64,000 bases of DNA from positions 12,035,342-12,099,341 of the forward strand of contig NC_135549.1 in the NCBI RefSeq assembly GCF_964340395.1. The letters are read 5' to 3'. A model generated the notes under the pieces. The model made no database searches, was not told the DNA's origin, and saw only the letters and a list, made by a program, of their open reading frames with translations. This stretch comes from Glandiceps talaboti (taxonomy: Eukaryota; Hemichordata; Enteropneusta; Spengelidae). Positions 51,331-62,361 of this stretch are shown in pieces. Numbering within the stretch: the stretch's first letter is position 1; every line of letters begins with the position of its first letter. The translations under genes were made by a program, and so were the position numbers.

Positions 51331-51774
51331 CCAAACAATGATCACTTTGCTATGGGTTTGGTATTCAGTCTTTCAGGCATCACTGAAAAATACTAAACTG
51401 TAGATTGAGACATTTAAAGAACAATTTGTAAGCGCAAGATAGAAGTACTGACTCTAAATTCAGCAAATGTCAACTAATCAGTTCTAGAGCCTATTCCAAC
51501 TTCATTACTGAAACACTGATCATCTGCCAAACGTTTATTTGCAAACACGTACTATGGCGGATATGGCATGTCACGTTTCGAACTATGTCTGATGTAGTAT
51601 GTTACGTGTCGTACTATATTATGGTGGATGTGGTATATCACGTATATGGGTCAATAAACTATAATTGGAATTATGGCAAAAGCCAGGCTACAACTAACAA
51701 CTTCAGAAAAAAAATAAAACCCATCTATCATCAATGGATCCAACTATACAATTTTTTTTTTACAGTACCCAAGA

Positions 51775-51860
51775 ATCCCAACCCCTCTGGCGGGGAAAAT
51801 TGGGGGAGGGTGACTACCATAGATAGAACTCAGTTGGGGAGGGGGAGGGGGCGTATTCAC
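51775..51860 (-). repeat. Dispersed repeat fragment, inverted
   Basis: ggggaaaattgggggagggt is the complement of accctcccccaattttcccc, so this is probably an inverted member of the same family. Confidence 0.45.
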
Positions 51861-52045
51861 CAATTCGTATGGCAGAGGTGTGCGGCCCGGGTGCTAAATG
51901 CAAAATTCTAAGTTTTGACGACCGCGTTGCATAATGGATTGCTTTGGGCCAAAGCTAGATGGTCCATTTTAGACCCATTTTAAAAACACCTATATATATA
52001 TATATATATAATCATCATCATCTGATATCCCCATCCTCCCTTTAG

Positions 52046-52087
52046 ATGACAATACGCTGGAAGGGTATGTCCCTTTCATGTCCCCAG
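52046..52087 (+). CDS. Candidate internal exon of an unrecognised gene
   Basis: A pyrimidine-rich acceptor (ccatcctccctttag) precedes 42 bases that read (D)DNTLEGYVPFMSP plus one base, then GTGTAC. The one leftover G joins with GA of the candidate exon at 53215 to make Gly. Short and supported only by signals and phase. Confidence 0.35.
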
Positions 52088-52579
52088 GTGTACTTTTAAT
52101 ATTTCAAATCTGAGTATTCCTCCAGGATTATCAGTAATTCTTTACCATATTTCCCCTTCAAGATAGACAGGTTTAAAAACTACATCGTGCACTCATTCCT
52201 AGCAACATTATTCGTATCCAGTTTCGTTCTTATGAATCCTCTTATTCAAGCAAGATTACATGTCCCTGTGGATTGAATTAGCTCTTTGGCCAAAGCAGTA
52301 TTTCACTGACAGGTATAATATCGATTAATTGTACAATGTTGCATGCATATGTTTAGTGAAAAGTATATTTTTTTTCGACCTAGAGCGTACTAGTACCGGT
52401 GAGTGCCCAGTGTCCACTGAACCTCTCACTGATTCATCGATCGCATGCTTTTAAGTCGATGTTAAATTCACAATTTCCATTCACTGACAAAATTGTGTAG
52501 ACTTGCATTTAACATGAACGTACGCTTCGCTTTGGCTAACATCATACGAGAGATAACAGAGTTGATGAACGAAACAATC

Positions 52580-52647
52580 GCGTGCGTGCGTGCGTGCGTG
52601 CGTGTATGTATGTATGTATGTATGTGTGTGTGTGGGGGGGGGGTGAG

Positions 52648-52710
<63 letters not shown>
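52580..52710. repeat. Compound (GCGT)n/(GTAT)n/(GT)n microsatellite
   Basis: gcgt, gtat and gt repeats with a G-run and a short (TA) block between them. Confidence 0.97.
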
Positions 52711-52712
<2 letters not shown>

Positions 52713-53214
52713 GCTCATAACTCTATACTGGTCTTAACTGTAGGGTATACCTTTTCAGAGAAAGGGTTCTTTAAACCAACCCGATATTCTTCCGAACTGT
52801 TCGTATGTCATCAATATCCACGTGCACTCGTTCTCTGTTATGGTTATATCCTAAAGATGTCACTGTGTGTAGAGCATACCTTTGTTGTAGAATTTTACAT
52901 ATAATACAAAAATATCAAGAAATGATAAAAGCTTTAATTCCTATTGAACGATAAAAGTTTTAATTCATATAAAATACCACGAACAGTGTCAAATCATTGA
53001 AATCGGAAGACTGTAATATTAAAAAGTTGAAGTCAAACTACACAAAGCATGAGGGACTTATTATAGACGAGTTAAATTACATAAGTATCGAATATCTGGT
53101 TTCATCTTGGCTTTCATCGCGTATATAAAGCATACATGGTCATGTTAATCATTCTTCTGTGCCGGGGAAGCCGAACGGTTCTCTGTATGCATTCATCGCC
53201 TGTCTATATTTTAG

Positions 53215-53304
53215 GAAATTGGCAGTGTCGATACGTAGGTTCTTGGGATCAGATTTTCCATTCGCTGCGTCAGCTGTGGTCAGAAAGATATGAAGCACAG
53301 ACAA
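53215..53304 (+). CDS. Candidate internal exon of an unrecognised gene
   Basis: After acceptor gtctatattttag the only open frame reads NWQCRYVGSWDQIFHSLRQL then WSERYEAQT, which has a composition like real protein with many aromatic and charged residues. Ending at 53304 before GTGTAA makes the phase fit the next exon (A plus AA gives Lys). The stronger-looking donor GTAAGG two bases later would break that fit. I do not recognise the protein. Confidence 0.45.
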
Positions 53305-54017
53305 GTGTAAGGGGAGTAATAACTATAAAGGTGAAAATGTCTCTGACAATCAGCTCTATAACACAGTTATATCTCATCCAGTTCAGATGGTTTTTTTTAA
53401 AGAGTTTAACGATTCTGTGGGTTTCTTTTCTGTTTTTGTAATTGTTGATGTTTTTAAAAGATATTTGTGCATTTCAGGTGAATATCAATTGGTGTAAATT
53501 CCTCCCAGGAGAAATTTTGTAAGACTCGGGTGATATATATCTATATTACAATGCAGTTACAATTTGAGTAAAGGTACTTGAATTAACTCACCACCAGGAT
53601 CCGGTAACTTGGTGGCACTGCAGTATTGCCATAGAATGTCACTTTGTAGGGTCAGTAAAACTAGGAACACAATGTACATCATGGTATCCTATTGAAAGGT
53701 GTCAAATTAAAAAAATGGTATAATTAACATCATGTTGCCTACAGTGAACCTATCATTCTTTGTATGGCTGTGTATTACGATAACAGTTTTTTCGTATTCA
53801 GTTGAATGTATTTTATTCATACATATTGGTATGAATCGAAGAACTCGACAACAAATTTACAGATACAAGTGACTCTAATTCATGAAGTCGTTTTGAGTAG
53901 CGAAACATGTGGCAGTACGTCTTGGCTGGTGTCGTAAACAGAGCTGTGGTTTACAACGATGCAGTCATTCATACCTTCAATTCAAACTCACAGCTTGTTA
54001 CATCAATTTATAACTAA

Positions 54018-54404
54018 GGGACGACCGACCGCACAATGTCGCACAAGCTCAACAAACGAACATTGTTCGTTTAAGTCACACCCCCGCACCCCCGCCCTAA
54101 ACGAACATTCACAAATGCGGTGTAAACCATGGTGGAAACTGTGGAGGTTACACCACTACGATCGATATAATGTAAAAACATGATTGTAAACACTATCAGA
54201 AACCGACACCATATCTCACATTTATAGAAGTAATTTTTATATCAGCTTATCAACATCTCAGTAGTAAAGTTGTTATCATTGAAGGAGTGAACGTTTTCAG
54301 TGGTTAGCAGTGCGAAAATGAAGTTCAGCAATCGCATTAACGCCCCCCCCCCCCCCAGAACGAAGTTCGCTTATTGAGCTTGTGTGACATTGTGCGATCG
54401 TCCC
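54018..54404. mobile_element. PIF/Harbinger-like MITE, 387 bp, with TAA target duplication
   Basis: Terminal inverted repeats of about 40 bp start gggacga and continue cgcacaatgtcgcacaagct, matching the complement of the right end (agcttgtgtgacattgtgcg, ending tcgtccc). The left copy has a 4-base insertion (ccga). TAA flanks both ends (54015-54017 and 54405-54407). A three-base TAA/TTA duplication with a GGG-starting repeat fits PIF/Harbinger. The interior has no transposase and contains a poly-C run, so it is non-autonomous. Confidence 0.85.
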
Positions 54405-55354
54405 TAAGGTATATACGTATAGACGTTTAAATACTCGACATTTGTTTTGTAATACACGAATGTGTAGCGCTACTATTGGAAATTATTGGTTTATAAACAA
54501 GAAGAATAAATTTAAAGTTATTTGAAATTGAGATGTTCTAAAATATGTCACCGAGAAAGGGAAGATATATTCAAACGTTGTCTACTATAATACATCAAAT
54601 TGGCCACTATACACATTTCTGTTTCTGATTTGAGGTATAAGTCTGTATACTTTCGGGACAGATAAATAACATTATGTTAAAAATTCACATTAAAAACAAT
54701 AAAATTAATATAAGACCCCTTAATTTATCAAAGTCCCCAATATTTTGAAGATATTAATTAATCTCGATATAGAAATGAAGTGAAATCGTGGTGGACACCG
54801 TATAAGGGAACAAAGTCATGTATTCACTTACCGAAATTTAACAATCCGTTTACAGATATGTGTGCTATCTAGATCTAGGAACGAATGATATCACTTCACA
54901 TTCACCGTGCACTGTGTCTGAGTGTTGTGACGAATCCACAAACTCGTACCCGTCTTATCCAGCTATAAAAATGATATGTGGGTGTTTTAAATTTTATTGT
55001 GAGCACAATTGTCATTCTACTAGTACCTATTAATGGGTACTTCTAACTTCACTGAGTGATCAATACTGATGAAATCTGATTATATCTATCCATGCAGACT
55101 GAAAGTATAGAAAGTAGAAAACCATAACTGTTGAAAACCTACCAGGACATATGCTTTCAATAATGAAGAATGTAGTAAATGATGCAAAAGTAATTTTTCC
55201 AAGGTATTCTATCATTTTTCATGTAATTTGAGAGTGAGAGCTAGTACTGAGATTCATTCTCATTGAATTAAATACGACTATGGGATTATAATGACTTATT
55301 CACTGAAAAAGAGGAAAACTACATGCGCCTGTCAGAAATAAATACACTGTATAC

Positions 55355-55463
<109 letters not shown>

Positions 55464-57099
55464 GTGTGTGTGTAAAGACTAACAAATGTTAAGTAATAAT
55501 CAACAAGGGAAAGTTACGATATTCAGTACACTATCGTGGCTTTAACTCTCCCTTTACTACAATGGTGATATCCAATCTGAGGAAGTTGGGGTGGGGTGGG
55601 GAGTACTTTCATAGCAGGTGAACGGGAATGTGCCACACAAATATAACCACCTTTTCGCAAAAGAAATCCTTTACTGTAAACATGGGTCCGTTTTCCGTTT
55701 ACGAATTTTTCCAAATCATGAGGTCGATTTGCCCATTTACGGTATGTAAACAAGCTAGGGGTCGACAAAGATGCCTACCAATTTTGTGCATAATAAATGT
55801 CTCAACAGTCGTCTTCAAAATATGTATATACGATTCGCATCTGGCCGGCGCTGAACGTTTAGCAGGGCATATGTACCGTGTGGCTAAAGTATTCAACCTA
55901 AAAGGTGAAACATACTTTGAGACGTCTAGACGTTAGCGCCTCCAACGGCCAAAACGTTAACATCCTCATTCATACTACGTACATAATACGCCCGGGTGTT
56001 ACTCATACACTATCAAAGACGGCAACTAAAGTTGTGCAAGAGTATTAGAACTTTGTAAGGGTGGTGGGGGAACCAAAATTGTGACTCTTCACCCCATTCA
56101 ACTAAAACCTCATGAAATCGTTGAAAATCTGAATAAACATGTAATATTAGTGTTCCCTTTATGAACATATGTACAAAAATAAACCCATTTCCTCTGCATT
56201 TTCTTGTTCAATGTTAGAAAAGAATTCTGCCAAAGTGGTCTTGGCATTCAGCATTGTGATCCCTTGCCCATTCTAAAAGTTTTACACCTTTCGCACAAAA
56301 ATCTCACGAAAATGTGTAAAATTAGACCAAAATATTATTGTAATGGTGATGTTTTTCTCTTGTACACATTTTAAATATGAATTAAATTTACTAGTTTCTC
56401 TTAGAAAATGTTAGCCTTTCCATGTTCTATCAAAAATTGGTCATGGGCATGACATTCAAAAGTGTGTCCATAACACAGTTGAAATGTCCACTCTTTTGGC
56501 ATATAATCCTATGAAACAAAAATGTAGTGACGTTTTTTCTGCGTAAAATGTAAAATGAATTTAAGGTAAATTCTTTGTTGTCCGCATGAGGTTATTTTGT
56601 CTTTGTTTTACATTCGTAAATCAGAGATGAACTGAAAATGCTCCCGTATATCTTTGTATTATCCGTAGTTGTAGCAAGTTTCATTGAATTTGGTGCAGCC
56701 GTTCAGCATGTATAGCCCCCATTTATAAAATTATTTATTATGCAAGCCACTCCCACAAAAAAAAAAACTAATCAGCGCTAAGTTACAGCCTGACAATGCC
56801 ACATAGTAGAACATTTCTTCGGTACTCTTTGAGATATCAGTGGAACAAAATTTCTGAACACACAGATATCACGACATCAGCCCCATACGGAAGCTAAAAA
56901 CAAACACACTTCCTTTTGTGTATAGCTTCCGCAGATGACTGTATTTAATTCTATTGTAAATAAAAAAGACCATACAAATCTCTTCAGATTTTTCTCAGTT
57001 CGGTCATACCGAGAGTTACATTTATATAGATAGATATAAACGTCTTATATAGATAGATAGATATAAGCGACTTGTGTGTTAATCTCCCATATTTTACAG

Positions 57100-57191
57100 A
57101 AAGAGCAAAGCAAAGCTGCCACTGGTTTTCAAGCACCCAGCCTACACCTAATGCAGTACACGTCAGTGGAATGCCACTCCAGGAAATAAAG
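57100..57191 (+). CDS. Candidate internal exon of an unrecognised gene
   Basis: Acceptor cccatattttacag, then AA AGA GCA..., read as (K)RAKQSCHWFSSTQPTPNA and VHVSGMPLQEIK, then donor GTATTT at 57192. Phase 0 at its end fits both the short exon at 57311 and the one at 62296. It is not recognised. Confidence 0.45.
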
Positions 57192-57310
57192 GTATTTTCG
57201 AAAATAAACTTTAGGTTGGAGTCATGTTATATCATAGCACATAAATTTTCTATTTTATTTGTTGCCAAAAACACTTAAAATAAACTGTCGTTCTTATTTC
57301 TGTGGTACAG

Positions 57311-57334
57311 GAATTTGGAGTAGATGAAAATTGA
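57311..57334 (+). CDS. Candidate terminal exon (EFGVDEN stop) of the unrecognised gene
   Basis: Acceptor tttctgtggtacag precedes GAA TTT GGA GTA GAT GAA AAT TGA, phase 0, so the product would end QEIK-EFGVDEN. AATAAA follows at 57380-57385, about 45 bases past the stop, as expected for a poly(A) signal. Confidence 0.4.
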   Translation, partial: EFGVDEN

Positions 57335-57379
57335 ATATTCATGACTCGCAAGTGCTTATTTCCTTCAGGTTGTTCATCT

Positions 57380-57385
57380 AATAAA
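57380..57385 (+). terminator. Candidate poly(A) signal AATAAA
   Basis: AATAAA about 45 bases after the proposed TGA at 57332-57334. Confidence 0.4.
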
Positions 57386-58161
57386 TATTCATGTATGTTC
57401 CAACCCATCAAGCAAAAGTGTACAACTGAAAGAATAGTGACAAGACAGTTTACAATTATCAAAACTGGATATTCATCCATCTTTGACGATCTAATCATAG
57501 ACCCTCCTCCACCTAGGTGTGGAGGGTCTCTGATCTATCTTAACAAGTCTTTCAGTGTAATACATGACAACAGACAACGACCAGCATTTCTACAAGAAAT
57601 CTTCCAGTTTAGTTTATTCATTATCAGTTTAACTTTATTGGGACATAAATACATACACAGCAGATTATTTGTGACAATCAACAAACAATTGGAAAGGTCT
57701 ATTTATATAATTTGGTTCACACATGATACTGCATGCCCTGAGATCTACATAACTTAAAGTGTTCATTCTGTCTTAAAAAGCATCTCTTCTAAGTATAAGC
57801 ACCTCAGATTTGGTTTTCTTCCACAATTTTTATACATTCACTATGTTTTCAAACAACAAATCAACGATGGCCAAAATCCCAGGGCTATTCTGTAGTTAAT
57901 GTATTAGATAAGTGTTGTCAAACCATAAAGCCTTTTTATTTACACTTTTAATGTTATGTTTTTTATCTTTCAAGAGGGGGCAATTTTCTCAGATACAAAA
58001 ACTTAGTCCTTTTAAGGTCTTCTTTACCCTAAGCCTGTATTTTCAAACACACAGCATACAGTACAAATTAATGCTTAAAATGATGTTTTTATTTATGTCA
58101 TCTTAAAACCTCACAGGACACACACACATTTCTCAACCCTTCTTGTCGTGGTTCCTGGGAT
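57386..58161. other. Space between convergent genes; SLC25A3 3' UTR probably within it
   Basis: Contains several TTTATT words (for example near 58088 and 57929) that read AATAAA on the - strand and could end SLC25A3. A near-perfect palindrome around cctaggtg (57499-57529) is also present. Confidence 0.5.
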
Positions 58162-58322
58162 TTATTGTTTAGCTTCCAGCTTCCTCTTCAAGCTTTCTGG
58201 CATCTCTGGTGGTGGTGGCCGTGGCATACGGAAGTATACCTTGACGGAATCATAGATGAACCATTGTAGGGCTGTCAGAGTACCAATCATGATAATACGG
58301 GGGAACAGACCCTTCCATAAAC
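58162..58322 (-). CDS. SLC25A3: SLC25A3 terminal coding exon
   Basis: Encodes (G)[18 protein letters not shown], then [32 protein letters not shown] and TAA at 58164-58162. The acceptor is CTTTCACCAG. Confidence 0.97.
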
Positions 58323-61300
58323 CTGGTGAAAGACAGTAAAGACTTGTCAGTCAAGCTTTTGTTGAACAGCATGGCCTTCACCCCAGTTTGTATTCTGTAA
58401 CTCTATTTCCCTTTTTGTGTGATTGTATAGGTACATATTGGAGGCCTTGATCCCAAAGAAGTGTCACCATGTCCTCTAAGTATGTTTTGTTTGACTGCAA
58501 GTACGTGAAAAGCTTACATCATCAATGTAGTATGGGGAGGAGTATATCTGTCCCCATCACCAGCTTGACACCCGAGCACGAGTACAGAAGCCATGTCAAA
58601 GGTAAACACTGTACCAGTGATAAGGTCTGTCAGCATTGGGAGTACATATGGCTAACAATGGAGGTATATTTCTGTCACACACCAATGACTCAAGCACTTC
58701 TGATGATACAACATGGCAGTGTTGCTGGATGACAAAGTGTCAGCCCAGAAGTGGATCTAAGGAAGTGTGTTTGATTTACATCTGGCATCCAATTTACATT
58801 TTAACAACTAAGAAATTACTTCATAATTCCATATAGAAAACAAGGACTACAAACAAGTAAACCATACACAACTGTGTATGGGTGGGTAACTTACCAGCCA
58901 TTCCGAGATCCTTGGCCACACCTATTGCAGAGCTACCAGGACTCTGGTTCAATTTAGATACCACAGTATCAGCAGGATGGGATACAACAGCACAGAATAC
59001 ACCAGCTATTAAAAACAACAAGTAATATCTTAGATTAAGATGTAAGCATAAAGTTCATATGTTTTAATTTTAATCACAGAGTGACACTAGTAGTCTGCAC
59101 TTGTAGATTTCTCTGACTGTAAGATACTTGGTCTGTTGAAAAAAGCTAGCATCAGTCCAACTGTTTGAACTGTAAGATGTGTTGTGTTGTTCAGCTATGT
59201 GCATATCACAAGTCTTGTCAAATCACTATGCTGATATAGGTGATGGCATGGCACAGACTAACAGTACAAGTACCCTAGTATATTTGGAGTAAATTAGTAC
59301 AAATACAGCTTGAATGTTTTCTAACTAGTTTTGAATCTCACTGGGTTTAATCAGTTTTACCATAGTAATTACTCAAAACATATAAATGCTAACAACTTAC
59401 TAGGGTATTGATTCACTCTACTATCCATACATTCAAGTTGTAGTGTGATACCATGATTTGTATATATCCCCACTTTCAACATATGTGACTGGGGAGACTG
59501 ACTTTCAATTTACCTCAACTTTGCCATAACTGTTGTTATCAAAATTGTTTTGCTGCTGTGTGTGCTCTATGATGAAAATTGAAGGACACCATATAAAAAA
59601 TGTAGTTGTTACACCCACAACTATGACGTCAGGTTCAAGCATGTGTTAAATGTATAGTTTGTACACTTACCAATGTAACCAGCAGCAAACGTAACAGCCA
59701 GCTGTTCTCCCTTGCTGCACTCACTTCTTGGTTTGGGCACAACTTTTTTGTATAACAATTCAACAGTCCTCTCAAAGCAGGAGAACTTCATCATGGTGTA
59801 TGGGATCTGTCTCAACCACAATGGAGGGAGACCCTTGTAGAAACTACAGATGGTCAGAATTAATACACAAACGTGTTATCAATAATTTGAATATTCCTCT
59901 TTTGAAGAGCATTGCAAATTATCTTTTTTTGACCATTCAGTGACGGCACAAAAGATCTAAAGTGGGCTGGTTCTTTAAAAGTGATTATGGTATCCCATTA
60001 TTAGATAGTATCAAAAAACATGCCAACACAACAATGGTCAGTTAATCACAGAGCTCTGAATCTACTTTGAAGACCACAAAAACTTGATTTAGTTCATTCT
60101 AATGTCAGTTACATATTAAAGCATAATTGAAGGAGCACTAGGTGCATGTAATATCAGAAACTTGGATGATTTGAGCGAATGACTTTACAAGCAACATGTT
60201 GAATACCTATAACAAGACACACGTTGTATTTACAATTGTGAAGTGTTACAATGGTGCATAAACAGCAGTGATCATCCATAGTGCAAAGTTTCAAAGTTAA
60301 ATTAATGACACACCATGTTGTAAATAATGTTATCAGTAACTTACCCTCTAATGCCTTCCTCGGCATACAATTTAGGAAAGCCAACACGGAGAGTGCTAGC
60401 CCACCCAGGCTGTGTTTGCATACGAACTTTGCAGGCTTCCATGGGAGCCAATGCAATATCAGCAAAGAATTCAGCACTGGCACTTGCTGCCAGATAGAGT
60501 GATGTACGCCATGAGTAACTCATTTCCTGATGATAGAAATGAGAAATGATATTAAAGTTAATAAATAGTTTAAAGTTACACCAATGTTTATGTAATACCT
60601 ACAACGATTCATAAATAAATTTAGAATAACTATGATACAGTATCAGACACCTTGTAATGTTGAGGTATACATCTTGTCAATGTAGTAGTTTTACCAGACG
60701 TTTAGTACACAGTAAAAGTGAAACTTTTCGAAATCTGGTTGTTTGTAACAACTGTGGGGAAAGGACTACAAGAGATTGATATGAATTTGGTTCGTTTCTG
60801 CATATATCTTCTTGTTTCTTTTCAAGTAGATGGGTGGTAAAGCCGTTCCACAACCTCAAACCAAAGGAACACAGTAATGCATTCATTTACGGTATTATCA
60901 AGTTTGGTGTTTTGAAGTGTTGCACTGGCAACTGATGCAATTTTTCATTATTTCAGAGGAGAGTTTCAGACCTTTATGCTGTTATTTTTATTGTATTCAT
61001 TTATTTATTTTGAGGATACTTAACTACAACACCAGTCGTGCATGGTAGCATCATGTTAGTGGGCATACAATAACACGACAGTGATTGATATAGTGAATAT
61101 GTATAGGGTTAACCTTACATTTGTGGGTGTCTTCTACAGAAATGGTTTGAAGAACAAACTGAAATTATTTCTGACTATATTTATTTTTAGACATTCTTTA
61201 GTCAATTGTACATTAAAATTGTAGCTAATTACATAAAGTTACAGAAACCAAGTTATTAAAGGGTTAAGAGATATTGGCAGAAATGAAGTCTCGGTATACT

Positions 61301-61863
61301 TACCTCACCTATAATACCACTGTAGAGTATTTTAAAGACTTCATAAAACCCAAATTTGCACAGTCCTTGCATTGAATAACCAATAGCTGTAGGGGCCCAT
61401 CCTTTACCAAGGGCACGGAAGTTCTCCTCTCTGACTGTCACCTTAAAACCATTGATGATATTACCATATTTGGCTGGATCGACCTACACAAACAGGGAAA
61501 AACAACAGTTATTCAAATGTCAACATGTTTAAGATGGCAAGCATTTGGAAAGACAACAAGAGTTTGCTCAGTTAAAATCATAATGGCATGTGACAGGTGT
61601 GTTTATTCATGTACATTCAACACTTCTCTCTTGTCACATGTACATTGGTTCTTTTTAATTGATTACAGAGTGTGAGATTAGAGTGTGAAAATGCTTCTTT
61701 TCATTTTCAGTTTAGCAGTTGTTCATAAAATCCTATCTCACCTGAATTCTACATTTGACTAAATCCAAGGGTACAACAGCTGTATGGGTGATACCACAAC
61801 TTAAGACACCACCAAAACCACACAATGCATAGTATTTGGCACTTCCGAATTCACAGCTTACTT
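58162..61863 (-). CDS. SLC25A3: Mitochondrial phosphate carrier SLC25A3, 5'-partial spliced gene (6 exons)
   Basis: SLC25A3 imports phosphate (with H+) through the inner mitochondrial membrane for ATP synthesis. Six - strand exons join in frame: 61863-61742, 61483-61304, 60526-60345, 59843-59671, 59005-58895 and 58322-58162, giving 308 codons plus stop. Human is about 362 aa with its presequence. All three carrier repeats are visible, with signatures [16 protein letters not shown] and HPADTVVSK. Family landmarks include [85 protein letters not shown] and the end [16 protein letters not shown]. Every boundary is GT-AG. The presequence exon was not found between 61864 and 64000, so it is diverged or to the right. 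Confidence 0.97.
58895..59005 (-). CDS. SLC25A3: SLC25A3 exon 5 of 6 in window
   Basis: Encodes (A)[18 protein letters not shown] then [12 protein letters not shown], the third carrier signature. Acceptor TTTTTAATAG, donor GTAAGT. Confidence 0.97.
59671..59843 (-). CDS. SLC25A3: SLC25A3 exon 4 of 6 in window
   Basis: Encodes (G)[18 protein letters not shown] then [20 protein letters not shown] and [10 protein letters not shown]. Acceptor CCATCTGTAG, donor GTAAGT. Confidence 0.97.
60345..60526 (-). CDS. SLC25A3: SLC25A3 exon 3 of 6 in window
   Basis: Encodes [20 protein letters not shown] then [20 protein letters not shown] and YAEEGIR, with the second signature PMEACKVR. Acceptor CTATCATCAG, donor GTAAGT; two bases of Gly carry over. 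Confidence 0.97.
61304..61483 (-). CDS. SLC25A3: SLC25A3 exon 2 of 6 in window
   Basis: Encodes [20 protein letters not shown] then [20 protein letters not shown] and ILYSGIIGE. 60 codons, phase 0 on both sides; acceptor TTTGTGTAG, donor GTAAGT. Confidence 0.97.
61742..61863 (-). CDS. SLC25A3: SLC25A3 exon (carrier repeat 1 start; counterpart of human exon 3A/3B)
   Basis: Encodes (E)[18 protein letters not shown] then [20 protein letters not shown]. The acceptor is GTTTACAG and the donor GTGAGA. It corresponds to the vertebrate exon present as two alternative copies (3A/3B); only one copy is seen here. Confidence 0.96.
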
Positions 61864-62295
61864 CTGTAAACAAAAACAAAAACAACATATTATTAGTCAA
61901 TGGTATCATAAATTTCCGATGCCAACAAATGAATGAAATGTATTATCCACATTCTATTGTTCTGTGAACTTGGCTTTCCATCTGTAATAGTGAAAGCAAA
62001 AGTTTTGTCCTGGGTATTTACTGATTTGGCAGAAGAGATTAGAGAAATACTGGTGGAATTGTATTCACATAACAGTTTCACATGAAATTTGTGGTATTTG
62101 CAGCTGTCAATGATGCCTGTTGAACACTACTCATAATCGGGTTGTGGTGTACTGACTACAGTATGACATAACCGACATATCAAGTATGCTATGATGGTGG
62201 GCAATAGCTGCAATCATTGTAGCCTTGTTTTTATTTGCAATACTTTCTTTTTTATATTTTATTTTGTGTTACTGCCTTTTTTTGTTGTCTTACAG

Positions 62296-62361
62296 GGTTC
62301 GCAAACAGAGTTTCTAGCAGAGGACTCAGATGGAGTGGAACTTCTACAGTTACTACAGTAA
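62296..62361 (+). CDS. Candidate terminal exon, + strand (alternative last exon?)
   Basis: A long T-rich tract ending gttgtcttacag precedes GGT TCG CAA..., read as GSQTEFLAEDSDGVELLQLL-Q and TAA. AATAAA follows at 62495-62500. Phase 0 fits the exon at 57100-57191. It would require splicing across antisense SLC25A3 exons, so it may instead be chance. Confidence 0.25.
   Translation, partial: GSQTEFLAEDSDGVELLQLLQ

Larger units (their letters stand above)
58323..61741 (-). other. SLC25A3 introns
   Basis: The five introns (58323-58894, 59006-59670, 59844-60344, 60527-61303, 61484-61741) are AT-rich and, in contrast to EDEM1, free of microsatellites and recognised transposons. Confidence 0.85.

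Noticed and set aside
61893-62081. SLC25A3 presequence exon candidate (ISSAKSVNTQDKTFAF)
   Set aside because: No donor in the phase needed by the exon at 61863 and no resemblance to known presequences.
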